Shown here: positions 1-13,027 of the stretch, piece by piece
Numbering within the stretch: the stretch's first letter is position 1
How the letters are laid out: every line of letters starts with the position of its first letter
Source of the DNA: Polytrichum commune
Lineage: Eukaryota > Streptophyta > Polytrichopsida > Polytrichales > Polytrichaceae
Direction of reading: 5' to 3'
Length of the DNA: 64,000 nt
NCBI GenBank assembly: GCA_950295325.1
Contig: OX485803.1
Coordinates: 9,796,001-9,860,000, forward strand
Translations under genes and position numbers: made by a program
Notes under the pieces: generated by a model
What the model was told of the DNA's origin: nothing
Database searches by the model: none
The model's input: only the letters and a program-made list of their open reading frames with translations

Positions 1-3000
1 AACCATTCAGGAGAACTGAGCTGCGCAAGTCTCCAGAAAGAAGGTACTTCCACGATCACACATTCCTCTTCCTGAATTTGGTTTTGGCGTACCCTACACT
101 GAGAGGGCGACCTACTAAAAGTCTTGGAGTGAGATCGTTCATCTTCAGCATCAGTTAGAAGAGGGGACATAGGGGACTCTGGTGGTGATGTCACTGAATT
201 TGAGGGTTGTCGTTGTAGATTGATTTTGGTAAGAGACTCCGTGTATGCATTCTCAAAGCTGTCTTGTCGCTTGACAGGCTGCTCAGATTTCACAGTTTGC
301 ATTTCGAGAGTACTATTTCCATTTTCGTTTGCTTTGTGCACAGGAGGAGAGTTTAACATATAGGGTGGTGAGTCAGGTCGTTCTCGAACACAGTTTTGTC
401 TTTGGATGGACGGTGACTTGGTCATACGTGGTGATGGTGGTTTACTATAATTTGGGGATATGCAATCTTGAGGTGGAGGAGGTATGAACGGCCGTGGAGG
501 AGGTCTGCACCCAGCCCAATGTCATCAATTAAAGAAAGATTTTGACTTGTACAGAAAGTGAAAGTTGAGCAGAAAGATGGACATTCAAGGACAAGAACTG
601 GTTTTCTAGTTCACATCCATACGTAAACATCAGAGGTGCAAAAACATCTGAGTCATGTACAGCCCACGTCAGGGCATAGAACTGTCAAACGTAGTTCGTG
701 AAACCATTCACCCAAAAGGAAAAGGTAGTAGTGTACATGCATCACTATCTCGTGGTCGTGTTATATATTTTGAAAAATCACCAATGTATATAAGTAGAAC
801 TCACCTTCTTGGTTGTTTTGCAGTTTCTTGCAGCCGAATCAAGTCAATATAAGCACCATCCAATCTCATCAACTCATCATGCGTGCCAATCTCCACAAGC
901 TGTCCTTCATCTAGGACAGCAATTATATCAGCATTGCGTACACTTGTAAGACGGTGTGCTATTACTATGGTGGATCTGCCCAGCATTAAGATGTCAAGCG
1001 CTTGTTGTACATTCTGCGCTGCCTCCATGTCCAAGGTGCTTGTTGCTTCGTCAAGTAGAAGAATGCGAGGATTCTTCAGAACAGCTCTAGCAATGGCAAT
1101 CTTCACTTTTCTTTCCTCAGAAAAATATAACCTGCTATCCCCCACCTACAGTACACAGATTCCAGAAAATGCTGTGAAGTAAAACAGAAATATTTAACAC
1201 TTATATATCACCAAGTCAATAGCCATCTTTATCGCCTTCTCACCTATCTCATTGTGCACAACCTTTTCACATTCGTATGTTCAGTCAGTATTATGAGGAA
1301 AACAGACGATGTAAAATAAAGCAATTGCCCCCTCTTATGTGCACTTCGTAAAAATTGGAATCTACGTTCTTCACCACAATTAAGTATTTGGAACACCTTG
1401 GCAGTGAGAGCTAGATATGTTCCAGATACTTGGAGGCCTCAAACTACAGACTTTTGTAGCCCTTGGAAAGTACGCATGGTTCTGTTGTTATCAATGGGAA
1501 GCAAAATATATTTGTGATTTGTACATTTATACGATACGTCTTGCAAGAAGGAATGCAAGGCGATGAATTGGTGCATGTACTCATATCATTTTACCTACTA
1601 ACTGCCTAGCCATGTGAGATGCAGAAACTCGCACTTGAGTACAGTTCTTACCACAACCATCAAATCTCGTGAGAGTGAAGTGTACTCGGATCAAAAGCTT
1701 CCTAGAGAGAAGTAAAATTCATACATACCTGGGATTCGTAACCATCTGGAAGAGAGCTAATGAATGTATGAGCATGTGCAATTTTTGCAGCTTCTTCGAC
1801 TTCATCACTGCTAGCTCTGCGGCCATAGCAAATATTATCCATAATGCTCCCCTTAAAGAGTGCAGGTTCTTGGCTCACCAAACCAATTTGACTCCTGAGC
1901 CATTCCACATTGAAATTTCTAATGTTTTCTCCATCCAGAAGAACTTCACCTACACTTATCACAAAAAATCACGTCAGTCCATTGACAGCAATAGAGAAGA
2001 ATTTATAATTGACGCTTGGGATGCCATAAAGCCATGGTGTTACTCTTCTTCGTTTCCATCCATCACTCAATATACTCAAGATTGCAGATTACTAGCTCAA
2101 GAGCCCTTCTGGTCGCTATCTTAAAAACAAATTGAAGTGGCATACATACTCGCTTCCTAGGGTATACAACATTCCCCTTGAGAAGTACCTTTGAGCAAAG
2201 TCTAACTTTTCATAAAATCAGGGTGAATAACCGACCTAGTGTTGGATCGTAGAAGCGCTCAATTAGAGCAATGATACTGCTTTTTCCAGAACCATTGCTG
2301 CCTGCAAGTGCTAAGGTCTTTCTTGCAGGAAGAGAGAGATAAAGCCCACTTAGTACTGGAACATCTGGTCGTGAAGGGTAGCTGAAGTATACATTCCGTA
2401 ACTCAATGTTTCCTTGCACATCAGCTATTACAATATTCCCTTCAGAATCGCTATTGCTTGGAGTGGGCTTTGAAGCAAATATTGCAAACAATCTGTGTGC
2501 AGCTATCTGACCCTGCTCAAAGACCTGGAAATTGGTGGCCGATTGATTCAAACCTCTGCAGACAGTGATTGAGCATTAGAAATTATCCTGAGCTATTGGA
2601 ACAGTCTTATCAGAAAGAACTTGAATCCCAAAGTCTGTATCTTCTTCGGCACTCTATAAAGACGATGCATCCCTAAGCACGGTGCTTTTCCATTGAAAAA
2701 ATCTGTTATTTATCTGCAAAAGCTGGATTGTGAGAATTCAGCTGCTCTACGCTACGCAATCGCGAAAAGTGAGAGAGGAAATAGAAGTGGAGGTATAAAA
2801 TATGCTTACATCCCACTAAGGATGATAGCAAATAGAGCCACAAAAATTTGGCCTCCATCTGCTTTATGAGTTGCAACAAGAAATTTCCCAACCCACAGCT
2901 GAAGCGCACATGAACAAATTGCGATACCATAAATAAACCCCAACCCGAGGCCTTGCACCAGGCTAATCTGTACCCCATACTGTAGTGTTGGTTGTAATGC

Positions 3001-5744
3001 ATTAGCATATGCATACTTGACAACTGTCTCATTTGCAAATGCGTAAACTGTTCGTATATACAGAAGTGCCTGCATCCAGAAATACAAAATTTAAATCTAA
3101 TCATTAATGGCGTCGTCTTCATGGGGTGCTCATCTCTGAGCGACAAAATGGTGCATCCGATTTTGTATCAGGGGAACATGTCAATAATATCGAGCGTCAC
3201 CAAATATTGCAGATTGCAGCTTCGAGTAGGAAACAACAAGCGCCACTGGAGGACTTGGCCACGACAAGCATCAACGAGATTCAAGACACATTTCCAAATG
3301 TAAAGACGACCCAGGCTCACAGACCTGCTCAGCTATGCTCGCAGCTTCAGAGTACGAATCATGGACATTTTCCGCAAGGTGCGTGAGGGCAAGGTTAGAA
3401 ATGACACCAGCGGCTACTATAAAAGGCCCAGTCCCCAGTGTTAACAGGGATATCTGCCAACAGCTGATAAAACCAACTGTCAGACCACCTGTACATGTGG
3501 CCATATTGTGGATGTAATTACCGACCTGGTATCATGGCGAATCGACCACACATCAGATTTCTTTTGAAAGTTACCGCAGAAGGTTCAGAACAATTTAAAC
3601 ACACAGCTTGTCGGTTAGGGTCTCAACAATTCTTTCTGCATGGGTCCTGGCTCTTAACATATGTCTCTCGATAACACTCCATTTCAACACATAAGTTTCT
3701 AATGTTTTGTGACGCAGTAAATGCAATGCAATTTGCATCCTATGTGAAATCATATGTAGCATATCCAGCTAATGGTGTTATAAGATCGTGTGGACAGGGA
3801 AGGCATGCTGATTCGTACCTTTTCGCTCAGGGCAGAATGAACTGAAAGAATATCATTAGAAATCTGACTCACGAAAACCCCATTGCCAGCATTGTTATCG
3901 AAGTAACCTAAATCCTGCTTTAGTAGCGTTTGTACACCTTTAGAACGTATAACTGAAGTTTGCCTTTCCCCTGTGTAAAGCCAGCATGCCACCTCTGCCA
4001 TTATAAAGCAACGAATTAGAACAGATCCTCTTCAATTCGCTTTCCCAACCAGAAACTATTACACGATGAATCCTCAGCAAACTGTAAACTGTAGTAATCT
4101 GTTTCGGATTAGGGTCGTCAGATCCACCAATAAGTGTTCATACTCACGTTCCTCGTAAATTCATCACAATATCATGTACTGTATGCGGGAATATGAGTTC
4201 AAGGCGGCCAGAATGAAACAGTTGCCTCTTAACCTTCTCATGAACTTGCCAAACAGAAATTCTCTATGCATTGCAAAATTTATATTCCTCAACAGAAGTT
4301 TGGAGAATTACCCATCCAACTGGCCAAGAGCACTGCCACAGCAATGAAAACGATGTAGAGGGCATGCTGCAGCCACCAGCATAGGGTCAGAACCCGTCCA
4401 ATTACAAATTTAGCGACTAATTTCATTCAAAAGGTGCAGATACATATATACGCATTCTATAATATGCATTACACACACGATAGAAATTGCTGATACAGAA
4501 GCCATCTATCTTCACAAAACTCCGACAAATGGTACTAACAAGAGCCAACAGGAACAAATATCGAAGGATGTTGCTCCACCTTCGATAACTCGTCAGCAAG
4601 GCTGTAAATATTATGAGAAGAAAGATGTTTCCCATGATGTGCAGTCATATCATGTTGGTAGACTCCGAATAGGTTCACAATCCTTCCCAATACATATAAA
4701 TACGCTGGAAGCGCCGCTCCATGTACTGCGGCAGCTGCGCTGCCAACGATCATAAGGGTCCAGTCCAGTGCGTCAGCATGTTCGAAAAGCCTGAAGAAAG
4801 GGACTGATGGGGGTGGTGCCTCGTCCCTCTCCTGATCCTCTTCCCTTGAAACACCATCTCCCTGGAGTATCATAATGTTCAAATTTCATTTAAGTATGCG
4901 GCGTGCACATGGGGAGGCTTCAAGCAAATCTTCGTAATTAAACTATGGCTACAGTAGCCACACACTAGCGACACTAACTTCTGCCTTGTGGGTAAAATGT
5001 TCAATCGAACCTAGTTGAGCATGTAAAAGAAAATTTTAAACATCAGTCTCTTGTGATAGGTATACAACAAATGCTCCATAAGAACAAGTCAAGGCTCAAG
5101 TGTGTAGAGACTCTGAGAGCAAGCAGCATTTCGACTTCTTGGAAATTTGAGGCTTGTTCAAGAAGTCATATCCTCCCTGATAAGACATTTGAGTGGAGTG
5201 TACAATCTATACTTTCTTTAACCAATTTCTGCATTACATGTCCTGCGGTTTCCTTCGGACTTACCCATTTTCATCTCAAGATTTGAGCCCTTGATTAATA
5301 AGAGAAGCACGTACTGCACTTTCCAAAAAAACATTAATTTCCAAGACGCAAGTTGAGAATTTGAATTTCTTCCTACATGCAGTACGTGCTCTCTTATTAT
5401 TAAGCATTCAAATCTTGGGATGAAACTAGGTCAATCTCAAAGAAACCGCAGTACATGTAACACAGAATGTGGTTAGAGAAGGTATAGGTCGTGTGTTCCT
5501 CTCAAATGTCTTATTAGGAGGATACGGCTTGACCAGCCTCCGTGTCCCGCATTGCTGCCAATCTCACATTGCTTCCTAAAAAATATCAGAATATCCAGAA
5601 ACTCACCTGCTCACGAGACTCGAGGATACCATCCAAATATGAATATGGAGAGGGCGATTCCGGCGGCTCGGACACCTCCGATACCGGAGTCAATGGCTGG
5701 ATGTGCGGAGGCGACATCCCGAATAAAGTCCTTGAGATATTCAT
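1..5744 (-). CDS. ABCB20: ABC transporter B family, ABCB6/ABCB20 type (5' part; continues past left edge)
   Basis: Ten coding exons on the minus strand read in one frame with GT-AG introns: 5607-5744, 4580-4861, 4312-4366, 3819-3994, 3325-3525, 2810-3069, 2236-2555, 1729-1949, 805-1145 and 1-504. They give about 832 residues of a protein family that is usually near 1400. The start at 5744 gives MNISRTLFGMSPPHIQPLTP; an in-frame ATG at 5774 is an alternative. This N-terminus, followed by PVSEVSEPPESPSP, is diagnostic of the plant ABCB6/20 clade. The first transmembrane domain covers about residues 70-400. NBD1 has Walker A GSNGSGKSS (456-464), Q-loop Gln504, Walker B ILLLDE (579-584), D-loop TLD and H-loop His615, but the LSGGQ signature is replaced by FSEER (559-563). 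The linker is Ser/Pro-rich, ending PSFWRLAQLSSPEW at the window edge, where the second half begins. Family members are membrane exporters; Arabidopsis relatives are linked to auxin transport. Substrate here is inferred only from the family. Confidence 0.5.
5157..5540. repeat. Large inverted repeat (foldback element) in ABCB intron 1
   Basis: Two arms of roughly 160 bp, about 5157-5318 and 5380-5540, are imperfect reverse complements separated by about 60 bp. Shared blocks include GCACGTACTGCA against TGCAGTACGTGC at the inner ends, and ATATCCTCC against GGAGGATA near the outer ends. The repeat lies inside intron 1 (4862-5606), so the pre-mRNA would carry a long hairpin. It resembles a MITE-type foldback element; I see no clear target-site duplication. 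Confidence 0.5.
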
Positions 5745-6640
5745 AGTGCAGTTTATAAGCGTAGTGCACTGCAATAGACTTGTCCTAACGATCCTTCGTG
5801 GGAAGAGCTCTATATCTTCGCTCCCATATGAGCTACAAACTGTGAACAGTTGTGCTAGTAACCTTTTCTGTCTCGCTCAGTCAGATGATTATGAGGTTGC
5901 AGATGATCTTGAAGATATTGCCGTCCTCCGGTAAGCTCTCTTTCTCCATCCAGTTGCTCTTCTTATTCACCACACTAAATATTCTAAAAGGCTCTCGCCT
6001 AACGCAAGATCGGTTTCTTCACTATCATCGTCCATAGTACTCAATGAACCCTCATCTTTCCAACATAGTACTGCTGTCAGGGTAAGCTTCGATATTAGAC
6101 GTTTGTTTACAGACTTCCACAACTGAATAAAAGGTACTCTCTCGAGAACCAATCGATAGTTATAGATAGCGCTTCAGATGGCGGTCGAGGAGTACCTGCG
6201 TCACTTTCCTCCTACTTCAGAAATGCACCGTCTTCAGTTCGTTAGAAGAGTCTACCAATTCGTTATATGTAAGTTGTGAAGCTAATGAGCTTCTCCTTCC
6301 TCCTCCTGTACCTCCACGACTCCATCCAACCACAGAGACGGCCTTCAACTCGACGTCTGCTGCAATCTTCATGCACTTCTTTTTTGGTCGGCGTTCCTTA
6401 CCTAACATATTTCTCTTCCTGTTATTACTCCGTTCCTCGTCCCGAGCTTCATCCTCTCTTTCTCGTCCTTTTCTTGCTCTCTCTCAAAACACACAACATT
6501 GTCGAGTTGGACTCTCAGTTAGCTCTCAACCTTATTAACTCCTCTTGCATTTTCTTCCACCTTCCTTCTTCCTCTCGTCACCTCTTCCATCACACCGCCT
6601 ACTTGCAAACAACGATACCTTTTCGAACTCCCGATTGAAT
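5745..6640. other. Leader/upstream region of the ABCB gene, no recognised coding
   Basis: This stretch probably holds the 5' untranslated region and promoter of the minus-strand transporter gene. Short open frames exist on both strands, for example minus 6217-6408 and 5967-6152, and one is acidic, but none resembles a protein I recognise and their splice contexts are not compelling. No TATA element can be assigned with confidence. Confidence 0.5.
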
Positions 6641-7540
6641 AAGACCTCGACTCCTCCATGTTCTCTGAGGTCAGCTGCGCTATCTAGCTACTCCACAGCT
6701 ATTCCAACTATCTCGTTGATCCTTCTCAGATATTCAACACCTTCGTTTCGTACCTACCCTCGTGTTTTCTCTAGCTGTCCCTCTCCTGGAGGAGCAACAT
6801 CGTCAAACTTTTCCAGCCGTGTCGCCAGCTGCATTATATAATGCACAGCTATTCCAACTATTTGATTGATCCCTTCCAAGATGATCACCGCACTCGAGCT
6901 CTACTTACCCTGAGACGCTGTCCCTATGCTCGAATAGAGCTTGACGTCATCCTTTGCTTTTTCTCCAGCCGCGTTTGTCTTATTTAGTCGCCAGCTGCAA
7001 TGTCTACTCCACAGATGCTCCAACTATCTCATTAACTCCTTCCAAGATGATCACAGCTCTCTCTCTACCTACTCTCATTTCTTTTGTCTCTGAGACTCTG
7101 TTGCTGTGCTTGAGCAGCAATGTTGCTCATCATCATTAAACTAATTCCAGTCTTCGCCTCATTTAGTTGCCAGCTGCAATATCTACTGCACACCTATTCC
7201 AACTATCTGATCGATCCCTTCCAAGACGATCACCGCACCCGGCCTGTACTCTCTCCATCCCTATCCTCGAGCAGCAAATAATGCTCATCGTCGTTAACCT
7301 CTCTATCCAGACTTTGTCTCATTAACTCGCCAGCTGCAATATCTACTCCACGGATACTCTAACTATGTCATTAAACTCCTTCCAAGATGATCATAGCGCT
7401 CTCTCTCTCTCTCTCTCTCTCTCAGCTCAGTTCTTTTGTCTCTGAGTCTCTGTTCCACTCTGCTGCTGTGCTTGAGGATAAATGTTGCTCATCATCGTTA
7501 AACTCGTTCCAGTAGTCTTCGCTGCATTTAGTCGTCTGCG
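6640..7540. repeat. Tandem array, ~155-180 bp period, upstream of ABCB
   Basis: Five diverged units share a block reading approximately CTACTCCACAGCTATTCCAA then CTATCT and CCTTCCAAGATGATCA. The shared blocks start near 6691, 6846, 7009, 7187 and 7346, spacing 155-178 bp. Units also share CGCCAGCTGCAATAT and TGCTCATCATC. Base composition is strongly CT-biased on the plus strand, and a (CT)n run sits near 7400. No coding capacity is convincing. Confidence 0.5.
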
Positions 7541-8400
7541 TCGTCATGGTGCAATATTGCCGCCACACCAATCTGCGTTGTAGAGATCCGACACACGCAA
7601 CAGGGGCTTTATTTCTTTATTCCATAATTCCGTTCCCACAGTCAGGGCAGATTCCGCCCTTCCTATGAGCTCTAGTCCCGTCCTCGCGGCCTGCTGTTTT
7701 TTCGCTCCGATTCTCACTCTGACCAATGAGTTCCCAGGCTTCTCGTCAAACGGTCGCCACCTCCATTCCACTCCAGTCTCTACTCCACCATAGCCAGCCT
7801 CTAATCTGCTCCACACGCATTTATTACTGCGCCATTCCGCCATCGCAATTACTGCCGCTGCACCATCACCTCCTGTCCACGCCGCCCCTTCAATGCCCCT
7901 GCCCCTCTCCCGTCCCCAGGTCGCCGCCATCGTCCCACCCCTATCCATCCAGCGGACGCCGCCTAGGAGTCGCCTGCCCTTTACACTCCACGAACCCGCC
8001 TGCGTCCTCCCACACCTGTCTCCGTCCCCCGGATGCCGCCCGCGTCCTCTCCTGCACTCATGTCTCCATCGGCAGGAAACGAATCACATACGATAATGTC
8101 CAAAGGATGCCGCCCAGTGGTCGCCGAGGTTCAGAACCCACGAAACCCCCTGAGGCCTGGGCAGTGCAAAGGATCCTGTCCATTGGACGGCACTCGGAGG
8201 TCGCCTAAATTGCCTTAGCTTTCTTGCCTCCCTTGGTCACCGACCGATGGACGAGATCCAGATTCTAGCTCCACGGATTCTGACGAGCGTCCGGCTCCTG
8301 CCGCTTACATTAAGGAAGGGCCTTACCCATAAGTCGCCGGCTCACGGTAGGCCCTTCCGGCTAGTTACGTTTCCTCTCCCTACCGTCGGTTAATAAGTAG
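7540..8400. other. GC-rich segment with overlapping open frames, unassigned
   Basis: GC content rises clearly compared with both sides. Long frames are open on both strands (plus 7726-8208, minus 7544-7948), as expected when GC-rich DNA lacks stop codons. The predicted peptides are low-complexity Pro/Ser or Gly/Arg-rich and match nothing I know. A short hairpin with GGAAGGGCC and GGCCCTTCC arms lies at about 8315-8360. It could be an old LTR, a CpG-rich promoter or decayed gene sequence; the data do not decide. Confidence 0.5.
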
Positions 8401-8590
8401 ATCCGGGAAGTACGAGCTGACAAGTAGCCAAAAAGGTTGGCATTTGTTTAATTTATAATCCCTTCCAAATTACATTTACACTGCTGACACTTTGGCAATC
8501 TCGGGCCTTACTAATGGCACAATCAAGTATGATTAGAAATTATTTGACATGATAATTAAGTTGGGAAAAACAGTTAAGGTGTTGTATTTT

Positions 8591-9474
8591 GGGAACGCCT
8601 GATTGATTTGGAAAACGTGACATGTGAGACGTTGTAGTCGTACACTAAGTAAGGCCCACTAATGTGTCGATGATTGTAGACCGCACTATTTGTCTACCTT
8701 CATTGTTTAGCATGTGAGGTAAATAGTGTGGGCCACATTGGTTGTTTGGAATTGGCGATACCCTGCATTTTATTGAATGTGTTGGGTTTTCCCAACCTGA
8801 TGAATTGTTCACAACACCTACCAAGGGGGAGGGCGAAACAACAGAGGGGAAGGTGAAAACGTTGGTTATTGTTGTAGAACCCGGGGTTCTCTATTTCTAG
8901 CCAAACTAAATCAAGAATCATGGTGAGAGATCTTGAATTAGTCCAGTTAGCTCAAAATTGGGATGAATCAACAACCAGTTTATAGGGGTTAGATTTCAAT
9001 ATTACGCCCTTTGGAAAAACATGAAGAGTGATCTTTTGGGAACACTTGATTTGGGAAATGTGACGTGTGAGACCTTGTTGTCATATACTAAGTAAACAAC
9101 CTTAGTACACTACATTTTTGATATTGCAGACCGCATTATTTGTCTATCTTCATTGTTTGGCATGTGAGGTGAATAACATGGGCCACATTGGTTGTTTGCA
9201 ATTGAAAACACCTTGCATGTTATTGAATGTGTTGGGTTTCAACTGGTGAAATGCTCACCAACATCTACCAAGGGGGGGGGGGGGGGTTGCATTTTGGGGG
9301 GAGCCTATGAGAGTGATAATGTGGACTAGTGTTGTGGAACCCATTGTTCCTTATTTTTAGCTAAATTGACTATTGAATCGGGGTGAGAGATCTTGAATTA
9401 GTCCAATGAGCTCAAATTGGGATGAGTGAACAACCAACCTATAGGGGGTTAGATTTCAATATTGCACCCTTGGG
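8591..9474. repeat. Tandem duplication of a ~450-bp segment
   Basis: Two adjacent copies, 8591-9014 and 9038-9474, align along their whole length. Shared blocks include GGGCCACATTGGTTGTTTG, TTATTGAATGTGTTGGGTTT and GAGAGATCTTGAATTAGTCC, offset by 447-460 bp. Copies differ by many substitutions and small indels, including a G15 run only in the second copy (9272-9286), so the duplication is not recent. No gene is seen. Confidence 0.5.
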
Positions 9475-9479
9475 AGGTG

Positions 9480-11094
9480 TTAGGAAACCAAACCGGTTTC
9501 AACCCCTTCAAGGTTTCGTCAAACTATTGACTCTTAAGATATCATTGTCCAATACGCGAAAACTTGATAAAAAAGACACCCCGATAAACAACACAATAGG
9601 ATGGAAATGGAGTGGGATAAACAATGTTATGATTCCGCACAAATGTATCTTGGAATTCCTAAAATAGTGTAGGCTGACAAATTATTGAATTGCCCACACT
9701 ATAAGTTCATCCATGATTCTCTATCAATTTTGATGTTACTCGTGGTTTTAACGACAAAGTCACATTGAGAACTAGAAGCCTTAATACACGTAGAATGCAA
9801 GAAATTGTTCTCTCTTAATATAGTTTTGAAAACTAAATAAAAGTTTTTTGTTGGTGCCACCTACATAACGTTACTCAACACCAGGGTGATGCCTCCCCTA
9901 GTGTCGGGAACTAGGGAGGAATGATGGCCCCTTATGTTGGGCCTCCTTCACAAAATGAACACTATTCATAATGTAAGGGAAATCGGCAAATGGAGGGCCT
10001 AGCTTAAGATTTGTAACCAAATTGGTATTTGTTCATTCAGAAGAATAATGATGTTGGTTGCCCGCCTGACGTGTGGGGCCATGATAGGCCGGTTTGGTGA
10101 ACCTCTCTTCACCCTAAGAAACCCATTGGCTACCCCTTGAATATCCGCTACTAGATTCTTAGGATATGGAGTTTCATTCCCCATTTGGGAAAGAGAGTAG
10201 GCTCCATAGCATGAGTGATGTTATGTAGTCTTTGTGAGCTTTCCAAAAGAATTTATCATGATAATATGCAAGGACCTAACGCCTAGAGAGTTGTATATCT
10301 AACTTACCTTACATAATTTTGCAGGGACAAGAATTCGAGGTGTCTATATAAACTCGTCCATGAGAAAGGTGAAAACACAATATATTAATTTATAGCATGG
10401 AAATGGCTAGTTGAAGATGTCACTTCCGAAATGGGTTGTGTTTAAACATAGGTTCAATCTCAAGGACCAATCAAATTTCACTGATTCTTTTGGGGAGAAG
10501 GGGGTTGGTGGTGGGGTCCATACCAACTATCACCTAAGTTGTTAAATAGGTGACTTTATATTTTGGGAGTTGTTAAATCGATCACATAGTTTGTTAAAAC
10601 AACCACAAAGATGCGTTGCATGATCACATGACCTATTGAATATTGATTCTTCATCGCATAGATGAGGAGAAGCAAATTATGAGCTATGTGTTATAAATAA
10701 TAAACTTGACCAACTTAGATGACAAGTCAAAACCTAGTTAATACCTTACATATTGACTATGATCATTTCATCCAATGTGTGGTGGTCGTTTTATTCAGTG
10801 TGTGGTCCTTTTATCTAAGGTGTGGTCAATTGAACAATTCCATGTTTTCAAGGCTCGTGTTTACAATAAAAGTGAAAATTTATTGGAGTTATTTTCACAT
10901 TTTGCCACAATGACAAGCCTTTTCGATGTTTGAAGTTGCTCACGCAAGAGAAGGGTACCTTCTCACGTAGATTTGCAAAGGTTCCACTGAAATGTACACA
11001 ACTATTGCTTGACCCTACCTTGAAACTTTTATTTAGGAAGGGTGAAGTTGTGTAAGCTTATATGTTTGAGTTTCGGGGATGAATCTAGGGGACA

Positions 11095-11137
<43 letters not shown>

Positions 11138-11640
11138 ATAAGAACATGAACTCCGACTTTTAAAATTTAGAAGGTAAGTGGGCCTAATTTGGTTACTTGT
11201 AGGTAGAAAACATATAGTAAAGAGCTCTCCATTCCGACCAAAAATATACATTTTTTCTTTGAATATTGCCATATGTCATGTTCACACGGGCTAAAAACCA
11301 CTTGTATCCCACATGGAAACTACATTCCAACACTAGTAAAGATGAATTAGAACGTCCTCTATGGTAATATCAAACATGATTTTTAAAAGTACTCTTACGA
11401 ATATCCATCAAGCTTGAATCCAATAGTAAAATTGAGTAAGGGCTTGGACTCGGACCTTTGATGAAAGCCTGCCTAAGTCTTCGTCGTGATGAGTAACCCA
11501 TGGGCCCTAATCTCTTCATGCAAAAGAATTATAGATTGCCACCTCATGTCATCATCCCCCCCCCCCCCCCAAACTCGGCATGGAAATTCTTATATGTTTA
11601 GCAAATAGATGGGAGCAAACCATGTAAAAGAATATGTTTT
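9480..11640. other. Gene-less AT-rich DNA with a (TA)n microsatellite
   Basis: No open frame here looks coding and no repeat boundaries could be fixed. A (TA)n run occupies about 11098-11131 and a C15 run lies at 11556-11570. The sequence is probably old transposon-derived intergenic DNA. Confidence 0.5.
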
Positions 11641-11644
11641 CACT

Positions 11645-11795
11645 TGTTTTTGGTTTTTTTTCGGAATACATGAGGCTAGTTTTCTTGTCAAGTAGAGAGA
11701 AGATTTCACGGTTGGGAATCGAATTGCCGACCACTTGATTCGGTTTTTGGTACCTCTCCACTATTCTTCAATAGTTTAGGGGTCATCTTGGACTA
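11645..11795 (-). mobile_element. SINE-like element, copy 1
   Basis: Read on the minus strand this matches the element at 48631-48789 along its length: AGAGGTACC, then a tRNA B-box-like AATTCGATTCCC, then TCTCCCTACTTGACAA-like sequence, ending in an A-rich tail at about 11645-11661. Poor, diverged flanking repeats (AAGTGAA on both sides) could be an old target duplication. The small peptide it appears to encode is a by-product of the repeat. Confidence 0.5.
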
Positions 11796-11923
11796 GATCA
11801 TGTTCACTTGAAGGGATAACTGCTTCAAAGTATATATGATGCTCATAGAAGGTCACCAATGTCCAAGGTTTGAGCAAGGAGGCACTTGTTTGTGGGTGTT
11901 GCATGTTGTCATTATTGATAGAT

Positions 11924-12647
11924 AAGGTAGAGGGTGTTAAAACCAACACCCCACCTAAAAAGCAACACCTATAAACGCCTCCCAATCGCCAACACTCTAC
12001 TACCTTGAACCATTCCCCATAGAAAAGGAGTGCACAGGCCCATGGAGTGATTGGTTTAGGGCCATTAATGGCGCCACCTCATATTGGGCCTCCACTACCT
12101 CCATGTAGGGTAGGTAATGGGCTCTACTCTATCTCGGGTTGGCTCAAGGTGGGTTTAGGGTGGCTTGTCAATGCCTATTCTAGCTGTTCTATTCGCCGGG
12201 GGGGGGGGGTCATGGTCCCTATATTCTATTTACATGGGGAAAAGGGGTTGGTTATGGGCATAAAGGGGGTCAGTACTCGGGATGCAAGGGGACAATTTTG
12301 CAACGGAACCGGATGGGATCACGGAGGTGGTCATCTGCTTTGCATAGCACTACTAGTTGGGTTTTGATCTAGCTTGGGCCTAGTACCTAGCTATGTTGGA
12401 TTGAGGCTAGGCAACAAAGGCGGGGGTCCTCATCATATGCAATGCCTTCATACACAGGGCCTAGGGATCATATTAAGAAAACTAGTGGTTTTGACTTTGA
12501 ACATTCATCATATGTTCATTTGACGCTAAGTTTTTCTTCTTCTTTAAATCTATGTTTAGCCCAAAGGATATTTTTTAAAATATATCAATCACATAGCCAT
12601 ATGTATATGCAATAGCTTGAAGTGTTGGTTTAAGCACCCTCTACCTT
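11924..12647. mobile_element. Non-autonomous TIR element, ~725-bp family, copy A
   Basis: Both termini carry AAGGTAGAGGGTG as an inverted repeat: the left end starts with it and the right end finishes CACCCTCTACCTT. The interior matches copy B at 60155-60881 in reverse orientation, including the GGCGCCAC, CTACCCTACATG and GACAAGCCACC blocks, and both share a poly-G/C run at the same internal position (G12 at 12198-12209 here). No transposase is visible, so it would need enzyme supplied in trans. A 4-bp AGAT flanks this copy on both sides, but copy B does not support that as a target duplication. Confidence 0.5.
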
Positions 12648-13027
12648 AGATATAAACATCGGCTCCCTTGGACGCAAGCATGAATGAAGAGCCTCTTCTC
12701 TTGCGGGCTACTGCCCCTTCTTGGGAGTGGGCTCTATGCAAGGTAAGCAAATTTAAAGTGGACGTGTTGCCCCCCTTTAGTGAGTTGTGGGTAGAGGGTG
12801 AAAGTCACCCAAAGGTGCATAAGGTGGGTCATTTTTGACAATCTTTGGCGTTTTTGGGCAACATTCCAAACCAATGCTCTCCAATGATGGCATGCAAGCT
12901 CATTCTCAAGAAGTTTTCTTCCCACTCAATCCTTTGACAACATCTCCTTGTGATATATTAATTCTACATAATGTCACGACATGTATCATGGCATTGTTGG
13001 CCAACAAAGTACACTCTAACCTTCCTA

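Noticed and set aside
5967-6408. Minus-strand short frames upstream of the ABCB start as an extra gene or 5' exons
   Set aside because: The peptides look moderately protein-like, but no homologue is recognised and the ABCB N-terminus is complete without them.
7544-8208. Long overlapping open frames on both strands as possible genes
   Set aside because: They occur only where GC content is high, encode low-complexity Pro/Ser or Gly/Arg peptides and have no domain or splice support.
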